From contig QCWH01000004.1 in assembly GCA_003149565.1 (NCBI GenBank), forward strand, positions 1 to 48,916: a stretch of DNA of 48,916 bases. Direction: 5' to 3'. Below the pieces are notes generated by a model. It did no database searches and was not told the origin of the DNA. It saw only the letters and a list, made by a program, of their open reading frames with translations. Positions 7,952-16,737 of the stretch are shown piece by piece. The DNA comes from Marivita sp. XM-24bin2. Lineage in GTDB: Bacteria > Pseudomonadota > Alphaproteobacteria > Rhodobacterales > Rhodobacteraceae. The position numbers and the translations under genes were made by a program. How positions within the stretch are numbered: the stretch's first letter is position 1; every line of letters begins with the position of its first letter.

Positions 7952-10182
7952 TGGACGGTCTGCGCATCCGCGTGCGCGGGCAGGTTCAGGGGGTCGGGTT
8001 CCGCCCTTTCATCTGGCAGCTGGCGCGGCGGTTCGGGATCACGGGAGACGTGTTGAACGACCCTGAGGGGGTATTGATTCACGCCTGCGGGCCTGATCTC
8101 GATGCCTTTGTTGCGGCCATCGCCAGCGACGCACCGCCCTTGGCGCGGGTGGATGCGGTCGAGACAGCACCGCATATCTTTGACGCAAAGCCGAGCACGT
8201 TTGAGATCACCGCCAGCCAGGGCAGCGGCGCGGAAACACGGGTGACGCCCGATGCCGCGACCTGCCCCGATTGCCTTGCTGATATTCGCGGCTCCGATCC
8301 CCGGCGCTCGGGGTATGCGTTCACCAATTGCACCCATTGCGGGCCGCGTTTCACCATCCTGCACGGCCTGCCTTATGACCGCGCAAAGACGACGATGGGT
8401 GTCTTCGGGATGTGCGACGACTGCGCTGCCGAATATGCCGACCCGGCCGACCGCCGTTTCCATGCGCAGCCTGTGGCTTGCGCGGTCTGTGGCCCGCAGC
8501 TTTGTCTGGACCACGGCGAGGACGTGGTGGCGCGCGCTGCCGAACGGCTCTTGGCGGGCGAGATCCTCGCCATCAAGGGGCTAGGCGGGTTTCACCTGTG
8601 TTGCGATGCGACCAATGCCGAGGCGATTGCCACGCTCCGCACGCGCAAACACCGGCCAACCAAGCCGCTGGCTCTGATGGGGCGTTGGGAGGAGATCGAA
8701 GCGCACGCCTCCCCCTCGCCAGAGGAACGTACCGCTTTGTCCTCAAGCGCCGCACCCATTGTGCTGCTGTCCCATCAAGGCACCCTGCCCGACGCACTCG
8801 CCCCCGGTCAGGACCGGCTGGGCTGGATGTTGCCCTATACCCCGTTACACCACCTGCTGCTCGACACAGTGCGGTGCCCGTTGGTGATGACCTCGGGCAA
8901 CCTGTCGGGAGAGCCTCAGGTGATCGGCAATGACGAAGCGGTGGAGAAATTGGGCGGGTTTGCCGATGGCATCCTGTGCCACAACCGCGACATCGCGCGG
9001 CGTTTGGATGACAGCGTAATGCAAGTGACCAAATACGGCCCGATGATCCTGCGCCGTGCCCGTGGGATGGTGCCGGACACGCTGCGACTGCCGCCGGGGT
9101 TTGAAGAGGCCCCACAGGTCGTGGCCTTCGGCGCGCATCTGAAATCCGCGATCTGCCTTGTGAAGAACGGTCAGGCGCTTCTCTCTCATCATCTGGGCGA
9201 TCTGGACGACCCGCTGACATGGGACGAGTTCGTGAAGGCCGATGCGGATTATGCGGCGCTGTTCGATCATCACCCCGAGGTCTTCGCATGCGACTTGCAT
9301 CCCGGCTACCGGTCCTCGCAGCACGCAGCGGCGCGAGCGGGGGATGCCTTGGTCGAGGTGCAGCACCACCATGCCCATCTGGCCTCCTGTCTCGCCGAAA
9401 ATGACTGGCCACTGGATGGTGGTCCCGTGGCAGGGATCATTCTGGACGGGTTGGGCCTTGGGTCGGATGGTACGATCTGGGGCGGCGAGGTATTGCTGGG
9501 CGATTATGCCGGGTTCACCCGTGCTGCGCATCTGCAACCCGCCCCGCTGCCCGGCGGCGATATGGCGAGCCGGGAGCCGTGGCGCAACCTGTTGGCGCGA
9601 CTGGATCAGGCGGGGTTGTCGGTTGTGGCTGATACGATGCTGGCGGACGCTCCGCGCGACGTACTAAGGCAGGCGATAGCCAAAGGGGTGAACGCGCCGC
9701 TGTCGTCGTCCGCAGGTCGGCTATTCGATGCCTTTGCAGCGCTCCTTGGGTTTTCAGGTGCGCAGAGTTTCGAAGGTGAGGCCGCAATGCAGTTGGAGGC
9801 GATGGCCCTGCGCGCGGGGTCTGCTGTGGGCAGCCCCTACCCGTTTGCTGAAACGGATGGCGTGATCGACCCCGCGCCGATGTGGGACGCGGCGCTGGCC
9901 GACCTGCATAAGGGAACGGGAAAAGAGAAGATGGCCTTGCGGTTTCATGCGGGCCTGGCTCAGGCGTTTGCCACCACTGCCAAACAGTTGCTAGAGGACG
10001 ATCACGCCAAGGCGGTGGCCCTGTCTGGTGGCTGTTTCCAGAATGCGCTTCTGCTTGAGATGACGATCAAAGCCTTGGGCGACGCCCCTATCCTGCTGCA
10101 CACCAAGGTGCCGGCAAATGATGGCGGGCTGGCGTTGGGACAGGCGCTGATTGCGGCAGCTCTTGATTCCGGCGACCGGTAA
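7951..10182 (+). CDS. hypF: Carbamoyltransferase HypF (hydrogenase cyanide-ligand synthesis)
   Basis: A 743-residue protein, the usual HypF length. Domains in order: acylphosphatase (1-90, GQVQGVGFRPFIW), two zinc-finger units (about 100-185: CPDC...CTHC and CDDC...CAVC), a YrdC-like carbamoyl-adenylation domain (about 195-375) and a Kae1/TobZ-type C-terminal domain with EVQHHHAHLASC and ALSGGCFQN. HypF turns carbamoyl phosphate into carbamoyl-adenylate and loads it on HypE. I chose ATG 7951 because it abuts the hupV stop; an upstream ATG at 7927 would overlap hupV by 25 bp. Placing hypF with hupTUV, ahead of hupS, matches R. capsulatus. Confidence 0.95.
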   Translation: MDGLRIRVRGQVQGVGFRPFIWQLARRFGITGDVLNDPEGVLIHACGPDLDAFVAAIASDAPPLARVDAVETAPHIFDAKPSTFEITASQGSGAETRVTPDAATCPDCLADIRGSDPRRSGYAFTNCTHCGPRFTILHGLPYDRAKTTMGVFGMCDDCAAEYADPADRRFHAQPVACAVCGPQLCLDHGEDVVARAAERLLAGEILAIKGLGGFHLCCDATNAEAIATLRTRKHRPTKPLALMGRWEEIEAHASPSPEERTALSSSAAPIVLLSHQGTLPDALAPGQDRLGWMLPYTPLHHLLLDTVRCPLVMTSGNLSGEPQVIGNDEAVEKLGGFADGILCHNRDIARRLDDSVMQVTKYGPMILRRARGMVPDTLRLPPGFEEAPQVVAFGAHLKSAICLVKNGQALLSHHLGDLDDPLTWDEFVKADADYAALFDHHPEVFACDLHPGYRSSQHAAARAGDALVEVQHHHAHLASCLAENDWPLDGGPVAGIILDGLGLGSDGTIWGGEVLLGDYAGFTRAAHLQPAPLPGGDMASREPWRNLLARLDQAGLSVVADTMLADAPRDVLRQAIAKGVNAPLSSSAGRLFDAFAALLGFSGAQSFEGEAAMQLEAMALRAGSAVGSPYPFAETDGVIDPAPMWDAALADLHKGTGKEKMALRFHAGLAQAFATTAKQLLEDDHAKAVALSGGCFQNALLLEMTIKALGDAPILLHTKVPANDGGLALGQALIAAALDSGDR

Positions 10183-10403
10183 GAGCGCAACCACCCCTGT
10201 CGCCAAACGGTTATCATCCAGCCGAAGGAAACACCTTTAGCCTTCAGGAAAAATCCTCCAAGAAATTGATATAATTATGTAATATCCAACCTTCGGTGCT
10301 GCTGCACTTTTTCAAACCCTTCCGCTCCGGTCCGCCCCATCAAGAGAATGGACCTTTTTCACTGACGGCTTGTGTCGTCAGATTCACCGCGGAGGAGACC
10401 GGT
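10183..10403 (+). promoter_or_regulatory. hupS upstream regulatory region
   Basis: This is the 221-bp gap between hypF and hupS. It becomes AT-rich at 10250-10290 and contains the dyad GATAT-N9-ATATC (10268-10286) with a TATAAT at 10270-10275 that could be a -10 element; no good -35 is visible, which fits an activator-dependent promoter. I searched for the TTG-N5-CAA sequence reported as the HupR site in R. capsulatus and found no exact copy, and no sigma54 -24/-12 pair. Confidence 0.4.
10391..10396 (+). promoter_or_regulatory. Ribosome binding site that fixes a TTG start for hupS
   Basis: GGAGGA lies 7 bases before TTG 10404. The only in-frame upstream candidate near 10296 has no such site and would add an N-terminus that relatives lack. 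The protein from TTG begins [20 protein letters not shown], which aligns with known HupS/HoxK leaders. Confidence 0.75.
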
Positions 10404-11504
10404 TTGGCCGATATAGAAACCTTCTACGATGTCATGCGCAGTCAGGGGATTACCCGGCGCAGCTTCATGAAATACTGCGCGCTGACTGCCAGCGCTCTGG
10501 GGCTTGGCCCTGCTTTCGTTCCGAAGATCGCCAACGCGATGGAAACCAAACCGCGCACGCCCGTGATCTGGGTGCATGGGCTGGAATGCACGTGCTGTTC
10601 GGAATCCTTTATCCGCTCGGCGCACCCGCTGGCGAAAGACGTGGTCCTGTCGATGATCAGCCTCGATTACGACGACACGCTGATGGCGGCCGCCGGCCAT
10701 GCGGCCGAGGCGGCGATGATGGACACGATCGAAAAATATAAAGGTCAGTATATTCTGGCCGTCGAAGGCAACCCGCCGCTCAACGAAGACGGGATGTTCT
10801 GCATTTCGGGCGGCAAACCCTTTGTCGAAAAGCTCAAGATGGCTGCAAAAGACGCAAAAGCCGTCATCAGCTGGGGGGCCTGCGCGTCTTATGGCTGCGT
10901 TCAGGCCGCGAAGCCGAACCCGACGCAGGCCACGCCGGTGCACAAGGTCATCACCGACAAGCCTATCATCAAGGTGCCGGGCTGCCCGCCCATTGCCGAG
11001 GTGATGACCGGGGTGATCACCTATATGCTGACCTTTGACCGCCTGCCGGAGTTGGATCGGCAGGGCCGGCCGGCGATGTTCTACGGCCAGCGCATTCACG
11101 ACAAATGCTACCGCCGCCCGCATTTCGACGCCGGTCAGTTCGTCGAGGAATGGGACGACGAGGGCGCGCGCAAGGGCTATTGCCTCTACAAGATGGGGTG
11201 CAAGGGGCCGACCACCTACAATGCCTGTTCGACCGTGCGCTGGAACGAAGGCGTCAGCTTTCCGATCCAGTCGGGACATGGCTGTATCGGCTGTTCCGAA
11301 GACGGGTTCTGGGATCAGGGCACCTTCTATGACCGCGTCACCGACCTGACGCAGTTCGGTGTGGAGAAAAACGCCGACCAGATCGGTATGGCCGCAGCCG
11401 GTGTCGTTGGGGGTGGCATCGCCGCCCATGCCGCGATTTCCGCTCTCAAATCGGCGCAGTCCAAGGCGCAGAAAACCCCAACATCGACAAATGAGGAGGC
11501 CTGA
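10404..11504 (+). CDS. hupS: Uptake [NiFe]-hydrogenase small subunit HupS, O2-tolerant type
   Basis: A 366-residue precursor with a TTG start. The twin-arginine leader [10 protein letters not shown] is followed by a hydrophobic stretch and likely cleavage after ANA (residue 45). In mature numbering the CTCC motif gives Cys17, Cys19 and Cys20, and GACASYGC gives Cys115 and Cys120: the six-cysteine setting of the proximal [4Fe-3S] cluster of O2-tolerant group 1d enzymes. The distal and medial cluster motifs ([36 protein letters not shown]) are present, and a hydrophobic C-terminal helix (about 331-355) anchors it in the membrane. It oxidises periplasmic H2 with HupL and passes electrons to HupC. 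Confidence 0.96.
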   Translation: MADIETFYDVMRSQGITRRSFMKYCALTASALGLGPAFVPKIANAMETKPRTPVIWVHGLECTCCSESFIRSAHPLAKDVVLSMISLDYDDTLMAAAGHAAEAAMMDTIEKYKGQYILAVEGNPPLNEDGMFCISGGKPFVEKLKMAAKDAKAVISWGACASYGCVQAAKPNPTQATPVHKVITDKPIIKVPGCPPIAEVMTGVITYMLTFDRLPELDRQGRPAMFYGQRIHDKCYRRPHFDAGQFVEEWDDEGARKGYCLYKMGCKGPTTYNACSTVRWNEGVSFPIQSGHGCIGCSEDGFWDQGTFYDRVTDLTQFGVEKNADQIGMAAAGVVGGGIAAHAAISALKSAQSKAQKTPTSTNEEA

Positions 11505-11506
11505 AC

Positions 11507-13300
11507 ATGGTTGTTCAGACGCCAAACGGCTTCAATCTCGACAATAGCGGCAAGCGTATCGTGGTGGATCCGGTCACCCGGATCGAAGGACATATGCGCT
11601 GTGAAGTGAATGTCGACGACGAGGGCTATATTCGCAACGCGGTATCGACCGGCACCATGTGGCGCGGGCTCGAGGTGATCCTCAAGGGCCGCGACCCGCG
11701 CGATGCCTGGGCCTTTACCGAACGCATCTGCGGCGTTTGCACCGGCACGCATGCGCTGACATCCGTGCGCGCGGTCGAGGATGCGCTGGGGATCGAGATC
11801 CCGGAAAACGCGAACTCGATCCGCAATATCATGCAGCTCAACCTCGAAATTCACGACCACGTCGTGCATTTCTACCATCTGCACGCGCTGGACTGGGTGA
11901 ACCCTGTGAACGCGCTGCGTGCCGATCCCAAGGCCACAAGCGAGTTGCAGCAGGCGGTCAGCCCCAGCCATCCGATGTCATCGCCGGGGTATTTCCGGGA
12001 CGTGCAGAACCGGCTCAAGCAGTTTGTCGAAAGCGGCCAACTGGGTCTGTTCAAGAACGGGTATTGGGACAACCCGGCCTATCTTTTGCCGCCCGAGGCG
12101 GACCTGATGGCGACGACGCACTATCTCGAAGCGCTCGACCTGCAAAAGGAGATCGTGAAGGTTCACACCATCTTTGGCGGCAAGAACCCGCATCCCAACT
12201 GGCTTGTCGGCGGTGTGCCCTGCCCCATCAACGTGCATTCCACCGGAGCGGTCGGCGCGATCAATATGGAACGGCTGAACCTCGTTTCGTCGATCATCGA
12301 GAAATGCGACGAGTTCAACCGCAACGTCTATCTGCCGGATGTCATTGCCATCGGCGGGTTCTACAAGAACTGGCTTTACGGTGGTGGACTGTCGTCGCAG
12401 GCCTGCCTGGCCTATGGCGATATTCCCGAACACCCCAACGATTTCTCGCCCGAGCAGCTTCACCTGCCGCGCGGCGCGATCATCAATGGTGACATGAGCA
12501 CCGTGCATGACGTCGATGTCCGCGACCCCGAACAGATCCAGGAATTCGTGGACCATTCGTGGTACGAATACGGTGAGCCCGGCAAGGGGCTTCACCCCTG
12601 GGATGGTGAGACGCAGGCCAAGTTCGAGTTGGGACCGAACCTCAAGGGCACGCGTACCAACATCAAGGAAATCGACGAAGGCGCGAAATACAGCTGGATC
12701 AAGGCGCCTCGCTGGCGCGGCAACGCGATGGAGGTCGGCCCGCTGGCCCGCTACATCGTCGGCTACGCCAAGGGCCATGAAGAGATCAAGGATCAGGTCG
12801 ACGGCCTTCTGCGCAAGATGGATCTGCCGGTGGACGCGTTGTTCTCGACCCTTGGCCGAACAGCCGCGCGAGCGCTGGAAAGCGAATATTGCGGACGGCT
12901 TCAGCGGTATTTCTTCGACAAGCTGGTGACCAACATCAAGAATGGCGACGAAAGCACCGCAAACGTGGCCAAATGGGATCCCAGCACGTGGCCGAAAGAG
13001 GCCAAGGGCGTGGGGATGACCGAAGCGCCACGCGGGGCATTGGGCCACTGGGTGCGCATCAAGGACGGGCGCATCGAGAACTACCAGTGTGTGGTTCCAA
13101 CCACGTGGAACGGCTCGCCCCGCGACACTCAGGGCAATATCGGCGCGTTCGAGGCCAGCCTCATGAACACCAAGATGGAGCGCCCCGAAGAGCCGGTCGA
13201 AATCCTGCGCACCCTGCACAGTTTCGATCCGTGCCTTGCCTGTTCCACCCATGTCATGTCGCCCGATGGGGACGAACTGACCACCGTCAAAGTCCGTTAA
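11507..13300 (+). CDS. hupL: Uptake [NiFe]-hydrogenase large subunit HupL
   Basis: A 597-residue catalytic subunit. The N-terminal RIEGHM, the L1 motif [10 protein letters not shown] (Cys75, Cys78) and the C-terminal L2 motif DPCLACSTH (Cys576, Cys579) bind the NiFe centre. A 15-residue tail after His582 ([15 protein letters not shown]) is the peptide that HupD removes after nickel insertion. It has no signal peptide of its own and should be exported bound to HupS by the Tat system. GGAGG lies 7-8 bases before ATG 11507, which follows the hupS stop after 2 bp. Confidence 0.97.
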   Translation: MVVQTPNGFNLDNSGKRIVVDPVTRIEGHMRCEVNVDDEGYIRNAVSTGTMWRGLEVILKGRDPRDAWAFTERICGVCTGTHALTSVRAVEDALGIEIPENANSIRNIMQLNLEIHDHVVHFYHLHALDWVNPVNALRADPKATSELQQAVSPSHPMSSPGYFRDVQNRLKQFVESGQLGLFKNGYWDNPAYLLPPEADLMATTHYLEALDLQKEIVKVHTIFGGKNPHPNWLVGGVPCPINVHSTGAVGAINMERLNLVSSIIEKCDEFNRNVYLPDVIAIGGFYKNWLYGGGLSSQACLAYGDIPEHPNDFSPEQLHLPRGAIINGDMSTVHDVDVRDPEQIQEFVDHSWYEYGEPGKGLHPWDGETQAKFELGPNLKGTRTNIKEIDEGAKYSWIKAPRWRGNAMEVGPLARYIVGYAKGHEEIKDQVDGLLRKMDLPVDALFSTLGRTAARALESEYCGRLQRYFFDKLVTNIKNGDESTANVAKWDPSTWPKEAKGVGMTEAPRGALGHWVRIKDGRIENYQCVVPTTWNGSPRDTQGNIGAFEASLMNTKMERPEEPVEILRTLHSFDPCLACSTHVMSPDGDELTTVKVR

Positions 13301-13314
13301 GGGAGGACCGATCC

Positions 13315-13488
13315 ATGAAACCACTTCTCACGTTTGCTGTCGTTCTGCCCGGAGCCGCCTTTGCGCATGGGGGGCACGCCCCTCTGCCCGAGGCTGCCCA
13401 CGGCATGACCCATGCAGCCCCGCTTTTGGGGATCGCAGTGGCTGCGGTGGCTGCTGTCCTTGCCCTCCGGAGCCGGTGGCTCCCATGA
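13315..13488 (+). CDS. Small His-rich membrane protein between hupL and hupC
   Basis: A 57-residue ORF with a good site (GGAGG) before ATG 13315. It shows a signal-peptide-like start (MKPLLTFAVVLPGAAFA), a short His-rich periplasmic stretch (HGGHAPLPEAAHGMTH) and one transmembrane helix (APLLGIAVAAVAAVLAL) ending in a positively charged tail. Its stop overlaps the hupC start (ATGA at 13485), so it is part of the hupSLC transcript. It resembles small His-rich Rhodobacterales membrane proteins in layout, but I cannot name it. The position and histidines suggest a role in heme or nickel handling or in anchoring the HupSLC complex; this is inference. Confidence 0.65.
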   Translation: MKPLLTFAVVLPGAAFAHGGHAPLPEAAHGMTHAAPLLGIAVAAVAAVLALRSRWLP

Positions 13489-14270
13489 AAACCAAGGTGA
13501 CAGACATCCCGGCCGAGATGGAGCGCAAGATGGAGTTCTACCCCGTCGCGCCCCTGACCGGCGACGCCACGGAGGCGGACAGGGCGACGATCACCCGCAA
13601 CACATCGGTCTATGTCTACGAGGCGCCCGTGCGGCTCTGGCACTGGATCAACGCGGCGGCGATCCTCGTTCTGTGTGTCACCGGTTATTTCATCGGTTCA
13701 CCCCTGCCGTCGGTCGAGATGGCGGAGGCCACGAACCAGTTCCTGTTTGGTTACATCCGCTTTGCCCATTTCGCCGCCGGCATGATCATGACGGTCGGGT
13801 TCTTCGGGCGCATCTATTGGGCCTTCGTGGGCAATCACCACGCCAAGCAGATGTTCAAGCTGCCGCTGTGGAGCGGGAAATGGTGGTCGGAAGTGCTGGA
13901 CGAGGTGAAATGGTACGCCTTTCTGAAAAAGAACCCGCGCAAATATGTCGGCCACAACCCGCTGGCGCAGATCGCGATGTTCTTCTTCATGACGGTGGGC
14001 ATGACCTTCATGATCGTCACCGGCTTTGCCTTGTATTCCGAGGGCGTAGGGCGCGATGGCATCCTCGATACGATGTTTGGCCCGTTGCTGGATTTTGTCG
14101 GCGGATCGCAGACGATGCACCAGATTCACCATCTGGGTATGTGGGCCATCGTGGTATTCGTGATGATCCACATCTACGCCGCGGTGCGCGAGGACATCAT
14201 GTCCCGTCAGTCGATGGTATCGACGATGATTTCAGGGACGCGGACGTTCAAGGATGACGATCCGAACTGA
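13485..14270 (+). CDS. hupC: Hydrogenase b-type cytochrome subunit HupC (HoxZ)
   Basis: A 261-residue integral membrane diheme cytochrome b that anchors HupSL and passes electrons to quinone. Four membrane spans are visible (about 43-63, 80-105, 160-182, 210-232). Heme-ligand candidates include the His of RLWHWINA in helix 1, RFAHFAAG in helix 2 and the MHQIHHLGMW and MIHIYAAVRED stretches in the last span. I chose ATG 13485 because it overlaps the small ORF's stop; a GTG at 13476 would add three residues. A strong terminator follows 25 bp later. Confidence 0.93.
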   Translation: MKTKVTDIPAEMERKMEFYPVAPLTGDATEADRATITRNTSVYVYEAPVRLWHWINAAAILVLCVTGYFIGSPLPSVEMAEATNQFLFGYIRFAHFAAGMIMTVGFFGRIYWAFVGNHHAKQMFKLPLWSGKWWSEVLDEVKWYAFLKKNPRKYVGHNPLAQIAMFFFMTVGMTFMIVTGFALYSEGVGRDGILDTMFGPLLDFVGGSQTMHQIHHLGMWAIVVFVMIHIYAAVREDIMSRQSMVSTMISGTRTFKDDDPN

Positions 14271-14295
14271 CATTCCTCGGTTTTACCAAAAACGG

Positions 14296-14323
14296 AAAAG
14301 CGGGCGCGAGTCGCCCGCTTTTT
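14296..14323 (+). terminator. Intrinsic terminator after hupC
   Basis: A perfect 10-bp stem (AAAGCGGGCG at 14297-14306 with CGCCCGCTTT at 14312-14321), loop CGAGT and a T tract. It should end the hupSLC transcript. Confidence 0.9.
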
Positions 14324-14324
14324 C

Positions 14325-14546
14325 ATTGTGATCACCACTGTTTCAATTTTCCAAAAAAATGGACGATTTCTTTCCATCCGATAATGGCGCAAATTTCGGC
14401 ATACCAAAGAATACACAATAATTTCATATATTTAGAAAAATGTACCAAGCGCATATTTTTTAATCCCGACGATCAAACCGGTAAGCTAGGCTCGAATTCA
14501 GCCACGGATGGAAACGCACTTTCCGGTCCGAAAAAGGGAGGAACGC
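14325..14546 (+). promoter_or_regulatory. AT-rich intergenic region upstream of hupD, probable promoter
   Basis: About 220 bp between the terminator and hupD is clearly more AT-rich than the rest of the locus (14340-14465) with runs such as cacaataatttcatatattt. It likely starts the hupD-to-hypE transcript. A TGGCGC...GGC stretch at 14384 resembles a sigma54 element but the spacing is one base too long. AGGGAGG lies just before ATG 14547. Confidence 0.45.
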
Positions 14547-15155
14547 ATGGCAGATCAGGTACTGATCATGGGCATTGGCAACGTGCTTTGGGCCGATGAA
14601 GGCTTTGGCGTCCGCTGTATCGAACATCTTGCAGCACATTGGGAACTGCCAGAGGGTGTGACGTTGCTTGATGGCGGCACGCAGGGTCTGTACCTGCTTC
14701 CCTTCCTTGAAGAAGCCGACACGCTGATTGTCTTTGACGCGGTGGATTACGGGCTGGAACCGGGCACGCTCAAGATCGTCGAGGATGACGAGGTGCCGCG
14801 CTTCATGGGCGCAAAGAAGATGTCTCTGCACCAGACCGGCTTTCAGGACGTGATCGCGACCGCGCAGCTGATGGGCTACTGCCCCGCCCGCCTGCTACTG
14901 ATCGGATGCCAGCCTGAAGAGCTGGAAGACTACGGCGGCGGCTTGCGCGATGTGGTGAAAGCACAGATCGAACCGGCGGTAGCAGTGGCGCTGACCCGGC
15001 TTGCGCAGATGGGCCATGTTGCCAAACCGGGCCGCACCGAAAGCGACCTGCTGGCCGATCCCGCCATCATGCACAACGCCTACGAAGAGGGCCGACCGTC
15101 CGAGGATGACGCCTGCCGCATCGGTGACGCGCGCTTCTTTCCGGTGGCGGAATAG
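14547..15155 (+). CDS. hupD: Hydrogenase maturation endopeptidase HupD
   Basis: A 202-residue protease of the HybD/HoxM type that cuts the C-terminal peptide of HupL once nickel is in place. The three nickel-sensing residues of this family are at the expected places: Glu18 in WADEGFG, Asp64 in VFDAVDYG and His95 in MSLHQTG. The N-terminal MGIGNVL motif is present. ATG 14547 is chosen over the upstream in-frame ATG at 14508 because of the GGGAGG site 6 bases before it and the match to family N-termini. hupF follows after 3 bp. Confidence 0.95.
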   Translation: MADQVLIMGIGNVLWADEGFGVRCIEHLAAHWELPEGVTLLDGGTQGLYLLPFLEEADTLIVFDAVDYGLEPGTLKIVEDDEVPRFMGAKKMSLHQTGFQDVIATAQLMGYCPARLLLIGCQPEELEDYGGGLRDVVKAQIEPAVAVALTRLAQMGHVAKPGRTESDLLADPAIMHNAYEEGRPSEDDACRIGDARFFPVAE

Positions 15156-15158
15156 GCC

Positions 15159-15473
15159 ATGTGCGTCGGCGTCCCCATGCAGATCACGACGATCACCGGC
15201 ATTGCCGCCACCGTTCGGGAGTGCGCCGATCTTATCGACCTGTCACTCACCCCCGAGGCGCAGGTTGGTGACTGGGTCCTGACCTTTCTGGGTGCGGCGC
15301 GAGAGGTCATCACGGCCGATGAGGCCGCAAAGATCAGCGCAGCGCTCGATGGGCTGCGTGCGCTTATGTCGGGTCAAGAGTTGGGCGATGCGTTTGCCGA
15401 TCTCGACGCCCGTGCCCCGCAATTGCCACCGCACCTACAAGCCGCGCTCGACGCGGGCCAGAGCACTGGTTGA
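15159..15473 (+). CDS. hupF: Hydrogenase assembly chaperone HupF (HypC family)
   Basis: A 104-residue HypC-like chaperone. The N-terminal MCVGVPM keeps the essential Cys2, and the OB-like core ([15 protein letters not shown]) is conserved. It is longer than HypC (96 residues in this cluster) by a C-terminal extension typical of HupF, which in rhizobia holds HupL during assembly and protects it under oxygen. It is followed by hupG with a 22-bp gap. Confidence 0.92.
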   Translation: MCVGVPMQITTITGIAATVRECADLIDLSLTPEAQVGDWVLTFLGAAREVITADEAAKISAALDGLRALMSGQELGDAFADLDARAPQLPPHLQAALDAGQSTG

Positions 15474-15495
15474 AACCGATAAACAAGGATTGGAC

Positions 15496-15879
15496 ATGAC
15501 CCACCCTCTTGTCACCCGACTGACCGAAGACTTCGGATACCCCGCGCTGCACAGCATGGCGGATGTCGCCAGCTTTACCGAGGCCCCCGGCACGCATGTG
15601 ATCTTTGTGCCAGGTGACGCGCGGCGCAACCTTGAGACGCCTGATGTGGCGGTTATCCTCCCCGAGCTGCGTCAGGCGTTTCAAGGACGGTTCGACTGTG
15701 CAATCGCCACGGACGCCATAGAGACCGAGTTGCGGGAAAGCGCGGGTGTGCTCAAAACCCCGAGCCTGATCTTTTTCCGCGACGGCGACTGCATCGGCGG
15801 CATTCCGAAGGTGCGTGACTGGTCCGAATACGTGGAACGGATCACGCATTTTCTGTCCCAGCCTGTCGCTGCCGAATAA
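15496..15879 (+). CDS. hupG: Hydrogenase assembly protein HupG (HyaE/HoxO family)
   Basis: A 127-residue protein with a thioredoxin-like fold and no CXXC motif, typical of the HyaE/HoxO family. These act as Tat-proofreading or assembly chaperones for the small subunit. Motifs: LKTPSLIFFRDG corresponds to the cis-proline region of a thioredoxin fold, followed by GGIPKVRDWSEY. The start is ATG 15496 with an AAGGA site; the longer in-frame ORF upstream overlaps hupF and is rejected. Confidence 0.9.
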   Translation: MTHPLVTRLTEDFGYPALHSMADVASFTEAPGTHVIFVPGDARRNLETPDVAVILPELRQAFQGRFDCAIATDAIETELRESAGVLKTPSLIFFRDGDCIGGIPKVRDWSEYVERITHFLSQPVAAE

Positions 15880-15891
15880 AAGGACGAGACC

Positions 15892-16737
15892 ATGACAAAC
15901 CCCTTCATGTTGCCCCCCACAGGTTTCGGCCCCGGCTCGCAACCGCTCGACCAGCAGGACGAGGCGCTGGAATACATGCCGCTGCCGCAGGACATGCGCA
16001 CCTATTCCCCGCGCATCCCGGAAATCGAGGATCTGGGCGGTGCCGATCTGTCGCCCGCGCTGACGCTGATGGCGCAGGTCGCAGGCGCGGCGCAAGAGGT
16101 GAGTGTTCAGGGAGGGACGCGGCAGTTCGATCTCGCTGGTCTCGATGCCGCGAACCGCGTGTTGACTGCAGAGACCATGGGCAGTGGCGAGGTGTCGGCC
16201 AAGGTCCGCGCGATCCCGGCGATCGCCGTGCAGGAAAGCGTGTTTGCCGGAATCTGGACGCTGAAATCCGCATCCTCCGATATGATCGAAGTCGCCGCCA
16301 TTCCGTCTTGCATCACCCGCGCGCCGTTTGCACCCGTGCGACAGGCGCTTGGCAAGGACGCGCCTTTGGCGGGTGGCGTGGTCAATGCCCCGCCCCTGCA
16401 GATCGAACTGGCCGACAAATCCGCCGCCTTCACGCCAGACGCCGAATTGCACGTCATCAACCTGTCGCTGCTGCCCCATACCGAGGAAGACCTTGTCTGG
16501 CTGGATCAGGCGGTGGGTGAAGGCGCAGTGACCATTCTGTCGCGCGGGTATGGCAATTGTCGTGTGACCGCGACCGCCATGCCGCATGTGTGGCGCGTGC
16601 AGTTCTTCAATTCGCAGGACACGCTGATCCTCGATACGTTCGAAGTAACCACCATTCCCGAAGTGGCCTGCGCCGCACCCGAAGATCTGAGCGACAGCGC
16701 CAATCGTCTGGTCAACGTGCTCGAGGCGATCCGATGA
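15892..16737 (+). CDS. hupH: Hydrogenase assembly protein HupH (HoxQ family)
   Basis: A 281-residue HupH/HyaF-type protein thought to assist small-subunit maturation. Recognisable stretches are EALEYMPLPQDMRTY near the N-terminus, WTLKSASSDMIEVAAIPS in the middle and LSRGYGNCRVTATAMPHVWR near the C-terminus. It begins 12 bp after hupG, with AAGGACGAG before the ATG, and overlaps hupJ by 4 bp. Confidence 0.92.
   Translation: MTNPFMLPPTGFGPGSQPLDQQDEALEYMPLPQDMRTYSPRIPEIEDLGGADLSPALTLMAQVAGAAQEVSVQGGTRQFDLAGLDAANRVLTAETMGSGEVSAKVRAIPAIAVQESVFAGIWTLKSASSDMIEVAAIPSCITRAPFAPVRQALGKDAPLAGGVVNAPPLQIELADKSAAFTPDAELHVINLSLLPHTEEDLVWLDQAVGEGAVTILSRGYGNCRVTATAMPHVWRVQFFNSQDTLILDTFEVTTIPEVACAAPEDLSDSANRLVNVLEAIR

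Noticed and set aside
10183-10403. FNR or IHF site in the hupS promoter
   Set aside because: TTGAT at 10266 lacks its ATCAA partner and no WATCAR-N4-TTR pattern was found.
11978-13324. A 448-codon minus-strand frame across hupL
   Set aside because: It is a shadow of hupL with no family features.
14384-14399. Sigma54-type promoter upstream of hupD
   Set aside because: The GG and GC doublets are one base too far apart and the rest of the consensus is poor.
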